The notes under the pieces: generated by a model
Told to the model about the DNA's origin: nothing
Seen by the model: the letters and a program-made list of their open reading frames with translations, nothing else
The model's database searches: none
In this document: positions 1-7,058 of the stretch, piece by piece
How the letters are laid out: every line of letters begins with the position of its first letter
How positions within the stretch are numbered: position 1 is the first letter of the stretch
Translations under genes and position numbers: made by a program
NCBI GenBank assembly: GCA_905214855.1
Contig: CAJMNU010000071.1
Span: 1 to 7,480, forward strand
Length of the DNA: 7,480 nt
Direction of reading: 5' to 3'
From: an uncultured bacterium
Lineage (GTDB): Bacteria; Bacillota; Clostridia; Lachnospirales; Lachnospiraceae

Positions 1-733
1 CCTCTTCTATTGGTGGCTGATTGATAATGATATTGATTCCCTGTAATAATCTTGTGTTTTTTGCATCAACAGCAATGCGATAAGAAATGGGATCACTGTT
101 TTGCAGATTTTGCATTTGCAGATCTTCTTCCAAAAGCATTTTTCCCTCAGACAATGTGCAAATATAGCCATCCATTTTCCCATTTTTTATATCAGAAACC
201 GGAGATATAGACGTTGGCAATCCTGATTTCGAAAGTGTGGTAATGTTAGGACTAATTGCCAAAGTCCGCTGTTTTCCTGTCAAACTATTATCCTGAAATA
301 AAACAAGTGAATCCGAATAATCCCCTCTTTGCGTTAAAACATACAAAGATTCCTGATCATATGGAACAGAATATAAATATTCCTCCGAAGTTTCACCAAA
401 CGAGCCAAAAGAAAGATCTGCTTCCTGTTTTTTTATTGCTTCCAGCCCTTCTTCATAGGATGAGACAGGAACTACTGTTAATGTTGCTCCTAAAGCCTGT
501 GCAATTTGTGTTGAAAGTATTGCTTCTATCCCTGTATTTCCTTCTTCTTTTTGTAGAAAACGAGGATTATCTTTAGTACAAACAGCCACACGAAGTATCC
601 CAGATTCTTGAATCTTGACAACGCTATCCTTACCTGCAGCATCTTTTTTTGTACATCCACTCAAAAAAACGACTACCAGACAAATTATTAAAAATATACT
701 GGCATATTGTTGTCTACTTTTTGCTTTTTTCAT
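1..733 (-). CDS. Solute-binding-domain lipoprotein (SBP_bac_3-like), 3' end beyond window
   Basis: This frame is open from ATG at 733 to the left edge (244 codons seen, no stop), so the gene is partial. A good AGGAGG site lies 8 bases before the ATG. The product starts with a lipoprotein signal peptide: basic Lys/Arg start, hydrophobic core from residue 12, and lipobox LSGC with the acylated Cys at residue 27. It should therefore be anchored on the outer face of the membrane. From residue 45 it follows the family-3 solute-binding pattern of amino-acid ABC transporters: GILRVAV first strand, GIEAILSTQIAQALGA helix, EADLSFG, then YSVPY (the usual FSDPY), and a late GKMDGYI plus YRIAVDAKN segment. 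At the place where family members usually have the ligand-gripping Arg of TPER this protein has Thr, so it may not bind a typical amino acid. No permease or ABC ATPase is visible nearby. It could be a stand-alone sensor or an MltF-like protein whose C-terminal wall-cutting domain lies outside the window. The fold is fairly sure; the role is unknown. Confidence 0.8.
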   Translation of the reverse strand, partial: MKKAKSRQQYASIFLIICLVVVFLSGCTKKDAAGKDSVVKIQESGILRVAVCTKDNPRFLQKEEGNTGIEAILSTQIAQALGATLTVVPVSSYEEGLEAIKKQEADLSFGSFGETSEEYLYSVPYDQESLYVLTQRGDYSDSLVLFQDNSLTGKQRTLAISPNITTLSKSGLPTSISPVSDIKNGKMDGYICTLSEGKMLLEEDLQMQNLQNSDPISYRIAVDAKNTRLLQGINIIINQPPIEE

Positions 734-741
734 ATTTCTTG

Positions 742-747
742 CCTCCT
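742..747 (-). promoter_or_regulatory. Ribosome binding site of the lipoprotein gene, overlapping the virB4 stop
   Basis: The site reads AGGAGG on the minus strand, 8 bases before the ATG at 733. Its first bases are part of the TAG stop of the VirB4 gene (748-746). Ribosomes finishing VirB4 therefore cover this site, which suggests translational coupling and confirms the lipoprotein start. Confidence 0.8.
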
Positions 748-3478
748 ACATCGTAAACAATCGTTCAATATCTTTTCCTGCAATGATATCCACACAAGTT
801 CTCTCAGATGGAGATGTAATTACAAAAGCGCGTCCACGACCATTATTGATAATATCATTTTGTTCACTTTCATTGATAGCTCCTGCTTTTTCATAAAGGC
901 GACATAAATCATGCATATCGTTAGGGGCTAACGGAAAAATAAATGAATATTGACTGGCATTGATGATTGCTGTAGATTTACGGGCAAGTTCCTCTGTTCC
1001 AACAAAATCTTTGATATTCTGTGTAATAACAATCTGCATTCCATTATATTTTCGGATACGTTTTGCAAGCTGGAACATAAAATCAAGAGCAATCGGGAAT
1101 TTACTATCAATAAATACATGTGCTTCATCAATTACAACAATAATTTTACGATTCGCATGATAACGAATGTTATAATCTCTATTTTTAATAATTTCATTAT
1201 CAAGCCATTTTAAAACCAAAAGCATCTGTGCATTAGCGATCATGTTATTTTTATTAGCCAACAATGATTGAAAGTTAAATACAATAAAATTTTCTTTTGT
1301 TGAAATGGTTGCCTCACCATTCCAGAGATTAGAATTACGCCCTCCTGTAGCAAATTTCGAAATATAATTTAACAATACCCTGAGATTCTTTTTACTGTAC
1401 TCACCAGTAGAAAGTTGAAAATCATTAAGGATTTTTTCATATAGATCATCAAATGTAGGAAAATCGGATGGTTTTAATTCACTTAAATCTGTCTCTGAAT
1501 CAATCCCTTTTTCCTCATACATACGACTGGTGATATTGTTTAAGTATTCCAATGCATCTGATTCAATACCAGGAAGAATTTGTCTGTAAAACTCTTCCAA
1601 AAACTGAAGATGTGTATTATAACTGGTATTTTTTTCTGTTCCGTCCTCTTCTTCATCATCTGACAAATTTGTAATGATATGGAATGGATTCAGTCGTCCT
1701 TGTGTAGCACTTCCCACATCAATAATTTTTCCATTGAAATTTTTTGCCATTTCTGTATATTCATTTTCTGGGTCTAAAATAAATATTTTACTATCCTCTG
1801 CTGCCAAATGAGTTAAAATTGTTTTTGTTGCATATGATTTTCCAGAACCAGATTTTCCAATAATAACCATATTGCTATTTACTCGTTCTTTATTTCGTAA
1901 AAAGAAATTGACAAAAGCAGGTACACCGCCAGAATTTCCAATATAAATTCCTTTTTTATCATTTAAAAATTTATATACATATGGAAAAGCTGCTGCTACA
2001 CTAGTAGAATGTATCGTCTGAGCAGATCCACTCATCGCATCATTTGCTGAAACTGCAGTAGAGGAATATGCCTCAAATTGCTGCATCATCATATCTGTTG
2101 TACGGAATCCATCTTCAGATAATATATTTTTAACTTCTTTTTTTCTCTTTATAACAGGTTTACTCTCCCCTTTTGCACCTGTATATTCCATCATAGCCTG
2201 ACTATATTCATAATCATAAATCGTCAGATACAAATCTGTCTGAAAAAGAGTCTCATTATCTCCCTGAAGAAGACGTAAAACTTCTCCAAGAGTCTCAATA
2301 TGAGTTTCCAATTCCATCAGTTTACTGGTTCTTCCTGTCTTTGTGGACTGTTCTCTTAATTCATCAATTGCACGATCAATCTGCCGTATACTTTTATAAC
2401 GATCCATTGGTTTGATCTTCATAACCGCACGCGTTCCTGGTATGTTAAAAATTTTATATCCCCAGGCATTCGCAACTGTTGTTGGATATTTTGAAACTTT
2501 GAGATTATGAGTAATTAAATTATCATATACAACTGTTCTAGCAGTAAAGCGGATTTCTTTTGGTAAAATCCAGTCCATATATTGATCTGACTTGAGGTTT
2601 TTTGCTTCTCTCTCATCAAAAACTTGTGTATAATTGTATTTTAAAAAGACCGCAAGTTCTGATTCTTTTAAAATTTTACATTCTATATCATTTGCTCCCA
2701 ACAAAGAAACTGCATTTTTTGCCTGTTCCTTCAAAAAATCCCGATTACGATGATAAAGAACTAAATAATGGAAAGGAATGTACACCTTCTCTTCTTTATT
2801 AAATACATGAATTCTGGAAATTCTGTCCTGAATGATTCCAATTCTTTTAGTAAGCTCCTCTTCTGTTAAGAGCCCATTTAAATAAGATTCTTTTAAATCA
2901 TCCATTTTTTTCTGTTCAGACTGGATCATTTCATCATATACAATAGGACGATCTATTTTTACCATGGAAGCAGTTTCCCCCATCACGATAGAGCGAAGCA
3001 CAGATCCAAACACACGATCAATCAGATTGTTTTGACGTTCTTCTGAATAAAAACGAAATTCAACGGATGAAATTTCTACTACGATCGCACTGTAAGATGT
3101 CCCATATTCAATAAATTCTCCATGGATTCCAGTGAAAGGTATGATATTACTGATATCAGGAAGATCCTTTTTCTTTCCTTTTTGTTTTTTTAAATCCACA
3201 TTTTCTTCTTGTGCCTTTTTCGACATAAAATGTTTATATCTGGCAAGATATGTTACGGTATAATAAATGAGTTGATACCCTTTTTCATCATCCACTGGAA
3301 TTACAATTCCTACTGTTATAACAAAAACAATCGTAAAAAGCAGAGAACGAAATGGAAAATCCGATAGCAGGATAGAGAACGCTAAAAGACCTCCGATTCC
3401 CAAAATCAGCATGTCTATCACACCGACTCCTTTAAAAAATTCCATTTGTACTTTTGTTTTTTTCGGAATAATCCTCAT
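746..3478 (-). CDS. VirB4-family conjugation ATPase with N-terminal PrgI/VirB3-like membrane module
   Basis: This is the 910-residue main ATPase of the DNA-transfer channel. It acts at the inner face of the membrane to drive assembly and transfer. The P-loop GKSGSGKS is at residues 541-548. Walker B is IIVVIDEAH at 779-787 (acidic Asp784/Glu785). FILDPENEY at 567-574 and ITQNIKDF at 818-825 match the nucleotide-site motifs of the VirB4/TraC/TrbE group, followed by a basic RKS at 833-835 and GRGRAFVI at 880-887. All expected motifs are intact. Residues 1 to about 95 are unlike a plain VirB4 start: two adjacent hydrophobic segments (about 22-38 and 44-62), then a basic stretch with KKQKGKKK at 97-104. 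This resembles the small PrgI/VirB3 proteins usually encoded separately just before virB4. The chosen start has AGGGGAGAGG 5 bases upstream. The gene follows the second VirB6-like gene by 34 bases and precedes the lipoprotein gene by 12. The VirB4 assignment is very secure; the PrgI fusion is inferred from hydropathy and context. Confidence 0.96.
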   Translation of the reverse strand: MRIIPKKTKVQMEFFKGVGVIDMLILGIGGLLAFSILLSDFPFRSLLFTIVFVITVGIVIPVDDEKGYQLIYYTVTYLARYKHFMSKKAQEENVDLKKQKGKKKDLPDISNIIPFTGIHGEFIEYGTSYSAIVVEISSVEFRFYSEERQNNLIDRVFGSVLRSIVMGETASMVKIDRPIVYDEMIQSEQKKMDDLKESYLNGLLTEEELTKRIGIIQDRISRIHVFNKEEKVYIPFHYLVLYHRNRDFLKEQAKNAVSLLGANDIECKILKESELAVFLKYNYTQVFDEREAKNLKSDQYMDWILPKEIRFTARTVVYDNLITHNLKVSKYPTTVANAWGYKIFNIPGTRAVMKIKPMDRYKSIRQIDRAIDELREQSTKTGRTSKLMELETHIETLGEVLRLLQGDNETLFQTDLYLTIYDYEYSQAMMEYTGAKGESKPVIKRKKEVKNILSEDGFRTTDMMMQQFEAYSSTAVSANDAMSGSAQTIHSTSVAAAFPYVYKFLNDKKGIYIGNSGGVPAFVNFFLRNKERVNSNMVIIGKSGSGKSYATKTILTHLAAEDSKIFILDPENEYTEMAKNFNGKIIDVGSATQGRLNPFHIITNLSDDEEEDGTEKNTSYNTHLQFLEEFYRQILPGIESDALEYLNNITSRMYEEKGIDSETDLSELKPSDFPTFDDLYEKILNDFQLSTGEYSKKNLRVLLNYISKFATGGRNSNLWNGEATISTKENFIVFNFQSLLANKNNMIANAQMLLVLKWLDNEIIKNRDYNIRYHANRKIIVVIDEAHVFIDSKFPIALDFMFQLAKRIRKYNGMQIVITQNIKDFVGTEELARKSTAIINASQYSFIFPLAPNDMHDLCRLYEKAGAINESEQNDIINNGRGRAFVITSPSERTCVDIIAGKDIERLFTM
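3194..3478 (-). other. PrgI/VirB3-like membrane segment fused to VirB4 (residues 1-95)
   Basis: The segment encodes a short basic lead (RIIPKKTK), two closely spaced hydrophobic helices broken by SDFPFRS, and a helix with YLARYKHF. This is the layout of PrgI-family (VirB3-like) proteins. No separate prgI-size gene lies between the VirB6-like genes and VirB4, where one is normally found. No stop or good internal start separates the segment from the ATPase, so it is translated as one chain. Confidence 0.65.
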
Positions 3479-3483
3479 CTAAT

Positions 3484-3493
3484 CCTCTCCCCT
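3484..3493 (-). promoter_or_regulatory. Ribosome binding site of the VirB4 gene
   Basis: AGGGGAGAGG lies 5 bases before ATG 3478 and sets the start to include the two N-terminal membrane helices. It sits in the 34-base gap after the stop of the second VirB6-like gene. That gap shows no promoter or hairpin. Confidence 0.7.
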
Positions 3494-3512
3494 GCAAACA
3501 ATTTATGTGTTC

Positions 3513-5858
3513 TTATTTCTTATTTTGGTTTCTTTCAATTGCATCATCACGTACCATCAAGTTACAACCAAAGATTCGTACTCCTGCAATATGCATTTTT
3601 CCATCTGTATCTTTCATATGGCTTTGCTGATACAAACCAAAAAGTACGCTTGCAAGATGATAATTGCCATCTTCCTGTTTTTCTTTCTTCATCAAGCCTT
3701 TGATGCCAGTAATATGATACTCTCCATTTGCATCCTTTTGACGTGTAATAGCATCACCAAACAAATTTGTCATGTGATAGTTTCCTTGTTGATCTGCTTC
3801 TGCCTTGTAACCAAAGATACCAAGACGTTTCACCTGATAGTCTCCACTTGATGTATGAGCTCCCTTTAAACCAATCAAATCAAAATCCCTAAATTTCAAG
3901 GATTGACTGTTATCATCTCTTTTTAATGTACCCAGACCTAATGGGAACTTCATCTTGTCTATATGTATATTTCCATCTGCAGAACGTTTCCATCTCATAC
4001 ATGGCAAACTGATTTTATTGATTTTTCCATTGGACCAACGAACACCAAGTCCTAATACTTTAAAATTGGTATTTCCTTTTTCATCTTTACCAATGTGAAA
4101 CAGTTTTCCTTTTCCAGGACGAAAACCATGTACAATAGAACCATCTGCTCTCCGATATTTCTTTATTCCAAAAGAACTGCTGATTGCTTTAGGAGTATAA
4201 GAAGGTGCTGGATTCGCTGTGATTCCCTGTCCCTGATTTGTGGTTTCAGCATCTCCTGATGTATTTTCAGAAGTCGGAGTTGATAATAATGAACCTTGCA
4301 AATTTCCTGAACCAGTAAAGGAAGCATTCTCTCTTTCCTGATTTGTGGTTTCAGCACCTTCTGATGATGTATTTCCAGAGGTTGGAGTTGATAACGATGA
4401 ACCTTGCAAACTTCCTGAACCAGTAAAGGAAACATTCTCTCTTCCACTACCTCCCGTAAAAGCCTGACCACTGTTACCGCTTGAATCGGAAGCCCCTGTA
4501 TATTTAGAATTTTCAAATTTTTGTTTGCTATTATTCTCATGTTTTCTAAGACTTTCAATTGCCATACCAGCACCTGCAAGAGCAAGTCCCCCCGCTCCCT
4601 TTCCTATCCCTGCTGCGGCTAAGGTCGTTGCTGTGACAGCACTATTTTCATTAGAAGCACTTTCTCCACTAAGCAATGAAGTTAAAAGTGGACCAGATTT
4701 TACGACAGCCCATGCTCCTCCCAAAACAAAAACCATTTTTGTCATATAATCAAGCTCTTTGCTGCTTGCTGAAAAAACTACGCTGCTTCCCAAAATAGTA
4801 GGACATAGCATCAAATATAGTTTCATAGATATTACCATACCAAATCCACTAAAACACTTTCCTATAAAAAGCTCTCGCCATTTACCAAATTTTTCACCAT
4901 CATCCATTGGCATCATTCCAATAAAGAATGGAGATACCAAGTATAACATTAACATATCAAATAATCGCTGTACAAAAATAACAAGACAGCAAGCCATTAC
5001 GACAATCAAAAAGATAGCCAATACAAACCCAATGACATAATCAAACTTAGAAAGATCAAAGAATTTTTCTACATCATTTATTTCTGCATAAGAATATGTC
5101 TTTAAATCCTTTAAATTTGTATTGTAAAATAACCGTCTGACAGGATCATCAATTCCTACAAGAGCAGCATTTTTTCCATTTAGATTTAAAGCCTTATCTG
5201 ATTTACAGGCATTCATAGAAGATATCGTAAATACCATCCTTGCTAATGTTGTACTTCCGCCACCATGGATCATATTTAAAGCTTGATCGACTGCTTTTAA
5301 AAGAAGACCTGAAAAATATACCAGAAAAATTACAAAAAATTCTACTGTAAGTAATTGTAAAAAACAGCGAAAAAATGAGCCCATTACTTTTGACACAGGA
5401 CGTTTATTTTCAAAATCCAGATCCAATGTCGATTGCATGGTTGCATAAATAGCAGTTATCATTGCAATACCAAGTCCTATAACGGAAACCATCAAGAAAG
5501 CAGTTCTTAAGCCATCCATTTTAAAAATGGCTTCTAAAATAGGCATACTTTCTTTTTTATATGTAACATTTTCAAGACCAATCATATAGTTGAAAATCGA
5601 ACTCATATTATCTACTATAGTAAGGATTTCAGCGTAGAGACCATAAATGATTCCCGCTAAAATTTCCATAATCAGATTGACCAGTTCTTTCAACAATGGC
5701 CAAAAAACCTCTTTTAACACAGGTGCTAAAACGGTGTTAAAAATCCAACTTAAGGCGGAGCTTAAAAGTTTGGATATAAATTGAAAAACTGGACTCAGGA
5801 TTTTTTCCAGTATCCAATTAAAAATGGTAGAAAAGATACCCATATAGGAATATTCCAT
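3513..5858 (-). CDS. VirB6/TrbL-like conjugal transfer protein with C-terminal repeat domain
   Basis: This 781-residue polytopic membrane protein probably forms part of the inner-membrane transfer channel. Residues 1-60 form amphipathic helices with two LSPV/LAPV motifs. Likely membrane helices lie near 62-82, 119-140, 166-188, 274-298, 300-316, 336-356 and 373-388. A loop at about 190-272 would face outside, matching the central substrate-contacting loop of VirB6. The core block FDLSKFDYVIG, LYLVSPFF, KFGKWRELFIGK and GGAWAVVK (267-390) is shared with the preceding gene, so the two are paralogues. A Gly/Ala-rich stretch (about 408-433) follows, as in TrbL proteins. Residues 440-560 are a Ser/Thr/Gly/Asn-rich linker with a 35-residue tandem duplication. 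Residues 566-765 are about ten repeats of ~20 residues, and the tail is charged. Family members often end near residue 430, so the last 350 residues are an unusual extension. By the positive-inside rule the tail would be cytoplasmic, but this is uncertain. The start is supported by AAGGAGG 9 bases upstream and lies 3 bases after the previous stop. Confidence 0.88.
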   Translation of the reverse strand: MEYSYMGIFSTIFNWILEKILSPVFQFISKLLSSALSWIFNTVLAPVLKEVFWPLLKELVNLIMEILAGIIYGLYAEILTIVDNMSSIFNYMIGLENVTYKKESMPILEAIFKMDGLRTAFLMVSVIGLGIAMITAIYATMQSTLDLDFENKRPVSKVMGSFFRCFLQLLTVEFFVIFLVYFSGLLLKAVDQALNMIHGGGSTTLARMVFTISSMNACKSDKALNLNGKNAALVGIDDPVRRLFYNTNLKDLKTYSYAEINDVEKFFDLSKFDYVIGFVLAIFLIVVMACCLVIFVQRLFDMLMLYLVSPFFIGMMPMDDGEKFGKWRELFIGKCFSGFGMVISMKLYLMLCPTILGSSVVFSASSKELDYMTKMVFVLGGAWAVVKSGPLLTSLLSGESASNENSAVTATTLAAAGIGKGAGGLALAGAGMAIESLRKHENNSKQKFENSKYTGASDSSGNSGQAFTGGSGRENVSFTGSGSLQGSSLSTPTSGNTSSEGAETTNQERENASFTGSGNLQGSLLSTPTSENTSGDAETTNQGQGITANPAPSYTPKAISSSFGIKKYRRADGSIVHGFRPGKGKLFHIGKDEKGNTNFKVLGLGVRWSNGKINKISLPCMRWKRSADGNIHIDKMKFPLGLGTLKRDDNSQSLKFRDFDLIGLKGAHTSSGDYQVKRLGIFGYKAEADQQGNYHMTNLFGDAITRQKDANGEYHITGIKGLMKKEKQEDGNYHLASVLFGLYQQSHMKDTDGKMHIAGVRIFGCNLMVRDDAIERNQNKK
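3564..4163 (-). repeat. C-terminal array of about ten degenerate ~20-residue repeats (residues 566-765)
   Basis: The protein shows a recurring unit of about 16-22 residues: K-D-x-x-G-x-Y/I-H-I/L/M, then a hydrophobic pair and a second Gly. The turn glycines or their equivalents fall at residues 573, 595, 611, 629, 650 (Asn), 672, 692, 712, 731 and 753. The clearest units are DQQGNYHMTNLFG, KDANGEYHITGIKG, QEDGNYHLASVLFG and KDTDGKMHIAGVRIFG. The pattern suggests stacked beta-hairpins (a propeller, solenoid or beta-roll). The units are too diverged at DNA level to be a recent expansion, and the family is not one I recognise. Confidence 0.75.
4233..4445 (-). repeat. Tandem duplication of 105 and 108 bases in the linker of the VirB6-like gene
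   Basis: Two adjacent near-identical copies (4233-4337 and 4338-4445) each start with ctgatttgtggtttcagca on the plus strand. They encode 35 and 36 residues. The common protein motif is REN-x-SFTGSG-x-LQGS-x-LSTPTS, then AETTNQ. The length difference is one codon, so the reading frame is kept. A shorter third echo, AFTGGSGREN, precedes them in the protein. Confidence 0.92.
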
Positions 5859-5861
5859 CTT

Positions 5862-7034
5862 TTATCTCCTCCTTAATAATTTCGATGCTGCAGATCGCAC
5901 TCCTCTTGCGCCACCAGTTGCCATTGCCATAATTGCTGCAGAAGATTGAGAAGCCGCAGCAGCGGTATCTGGGCTCAAAATAGACAAAAATGTATTCTGC
6001 CCTTTAAATACTGCCCAAGCACCTCCAATCACTAAAAATAATTTTATACATATATCTTTTGAAGATTCACCAGAATATTTGATCGTATTTCCCATCAAAA
6101 AGGGAACAATCAAAAGATATAGCTTTAGTATGAAAATAGACCCAAATCCAACAAAAAACTTTGCTATAAATACTTCTCTCCACTTTGCAAATTTTGCTCC
6201 TCCATCCAATGCGATCGATGCTGAAAAAAACGGAGAAACTAAATATAACAACAAAAGTTCAAAAACGCGATGTATAAACGTCAGACAGGCAGTTGCCAAA
6301 ATAAGTATGACTAAAAGAGAACTCACATACCCAATAAGGTAATTGATTTTGCTAATATCAAAATTCTTTTTGATATTACTAAGATTCTGATATTTATGTC
6401 CAGAAGCGAACTCTATCAAAGCCGAACTATTTTTTTCTGCTCCATGTACAGCGGTGATAAACAGCGCATCATCCATTCCAGCCTTCCCTGATGTTCCGGA
6501 AGAGACTTGAAATGTATATATGATTTGGTTTAATAATGCAGAAGACAACTCTAAAATAAACACACATAAAAATGGCACGATCATAAAAGTGATCATTGAT
6601 TTAAAACCGTTTTTTAACACAGTAGAAATTGGTTTTGCGCGATCGTCAAACGGCGCATCTGCCATAATTTTTCCAGTTGAATAAATAGAAAACATAAACG
6701 CCATAATAGCTCCCAAAACCGTCATATAGACCAAAGCTTTACTGATTCCATCCAACTGAAAAAAATAGGTAAGAAGTGTCATTTTTTTATTGTTATACCG
6801 TATAACAGAAAGTCCGGAAAACAAACTAAACATACTGTCTAAAAAATTGACAGCTTTTAAAAGGATCAGAAATCCATCCAGAAAAATGTCACTAAAAAGA
6901 GACCAGATCTGATTTCCGATCAGATCGACAATTTCTCGGAATACGGTTTGTAGAACAGGGGAAAGAACTTCCTGAAAAATATCTTTAAATATACCTTGCA
7001 ATGTTTCAAGAAATGATAAACTTACATAATTCAT
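5862..7034 (-). CDS. VirB6/TrbL-like conjugal transfer membrane protein, short paralogue
   Basis: This 390-residue polytopic inner-membrane protein is probably a channel subunit of the conjugation machine. The N-terminus (to about residue 50) has amphipathic helices with LSPVLQTVF. Hydrophobic segments lie near 54-74, 98-119, 146-168, 232-256, 258-272, 292-314 and 329-343. Between the third and fourth is a polar loop (about 173-228) that should face outward. The block FDISKINYLIGY, LYLVSPFF, KFAKWREVFIAKFF and GGAWAVFKG (225-345) aligns closely with the next gene product, so the pair arose by duplication. The tail is Ala/Ser/Gly-rich (354-386) and ends in three arginines. It lacks the linker and repeat domain of its partner and has the usual TrbL/VirB6 length. 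The start is supported by AAGGGGG 6 bases before the ATG. It lies 24 bases after the stop of the Ig-like protein gene and 3 before the next start. I am confident of a VirB6/TrbL-like role from topology, motifs and its place upstream of VirB4, less so of the exact family. Confidence 0.86.
   Translation of the reverse strand: MNYVSLSFLETLQGIFKDIFQEVLSPVLQTVFREIVDLIGNQIWSLFSDIFLDGFLILLKAVNFLDSMFSLFSGLSVIRYNNKKMTLLTYFFQLDGISKALVYMTVLGAIMAFMFSIYSTGKIMADAPFDDRAKPISTVLKNGFKSMITFMIVPFLCVFILELSSALLNQIIYTFQVSSGTSGKAGMDDALFITAVHGAEKNSSALIEFASGHKYQNLSNIKKNFDISKINYLIGYVSSLLVILILATACLTFIHRVFELLLLYLVSPFFSASIALDGGAKFAKWREVFIAKFFVGFGSIFILKLYLLIVPFLMGNTIKYSGESSKDICIKLFLVIGGAWAVFKGQNTFLSILSPDTAAAASQSSAAIMAMATGGARGVRSAASKLLRRR
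5865..5874 (-). promoter_or_regulatory. Ribosome binding site of the long VirB6-like gene, inside the end of the previous gene
   Basis: AAGGAGGAGA, about 9 bases before ATG 5858 measured from AAGGAGG, is made of the last codons (AGG AGG AGA) of the short VirB6-like gene, just before its TAA. The three C-terminal arginines are thus encoded by the next gene's ribosome site. With a 3-base gap this argues for coupled translation and balanced amounts of the two paralogues. Confidence 0.85.
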
Positions 7035-7040
7035 TTTTTT

Positions 7041-7047
7041 CCCCCTT
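7041..7047 (-). promoter_or_regulatory. Ribosome binding site of the short VirB6-like gene
   Basis: AAGGGGG lies 6 bases before ATG 7034, separated by a run of A. It supports this start. It occupies the 24-base gap after the Ig-like gene, which has no room for a promoter. Confidence 0.65.
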
Positions 7048-7058
7048 CTTTTTTGTTT

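Noticed and set aside
256..576. Plus-strand open frame of 106 codons
   Set aside because: It is antisense to the lipoprotein gene, whose minus-strand frame is continuous, has a ribosome site, a lipobox and a recognisable fold.
734..745. Possible terminator or promoter between VirB4 and the lipoprotein gene
   Set aside because: The gap is only 12 bases and is filled by the ribosome site and spacer.
3507..3851. Plus-strand open frame of 114 codons
   Set aside because: It lies wholly opposite the VirB6-like repeat region, has no convincing ribosome site or domain, and its Cys/Phe/Leu-rich content is typical of an antisense shadow.
4163..4585. Second minus-strand frame of 140 codons within the linker of the long VirB6-like gene
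   Set aside because: It is a shifted reading of the repeated linker DNA; the apparent protein repeats only mirror the real ones, and there is no ribosome site.
4525..5040. Two plus-strand open frames of 74 and 93 codons
   Set aside because: Both are opposite the conserved VirB6 core block and show no independent coding evidence.
6906..6926. Perfect inverted repeat with 8-base arms (gatctgat / atcagatc) and a 5-base loop
   Set aside because: It is inside well-supported coding sequence of the short VirB6-like gene, without a T-run or other signal; an 8-base match of this kind is expected by chance in a window this long.
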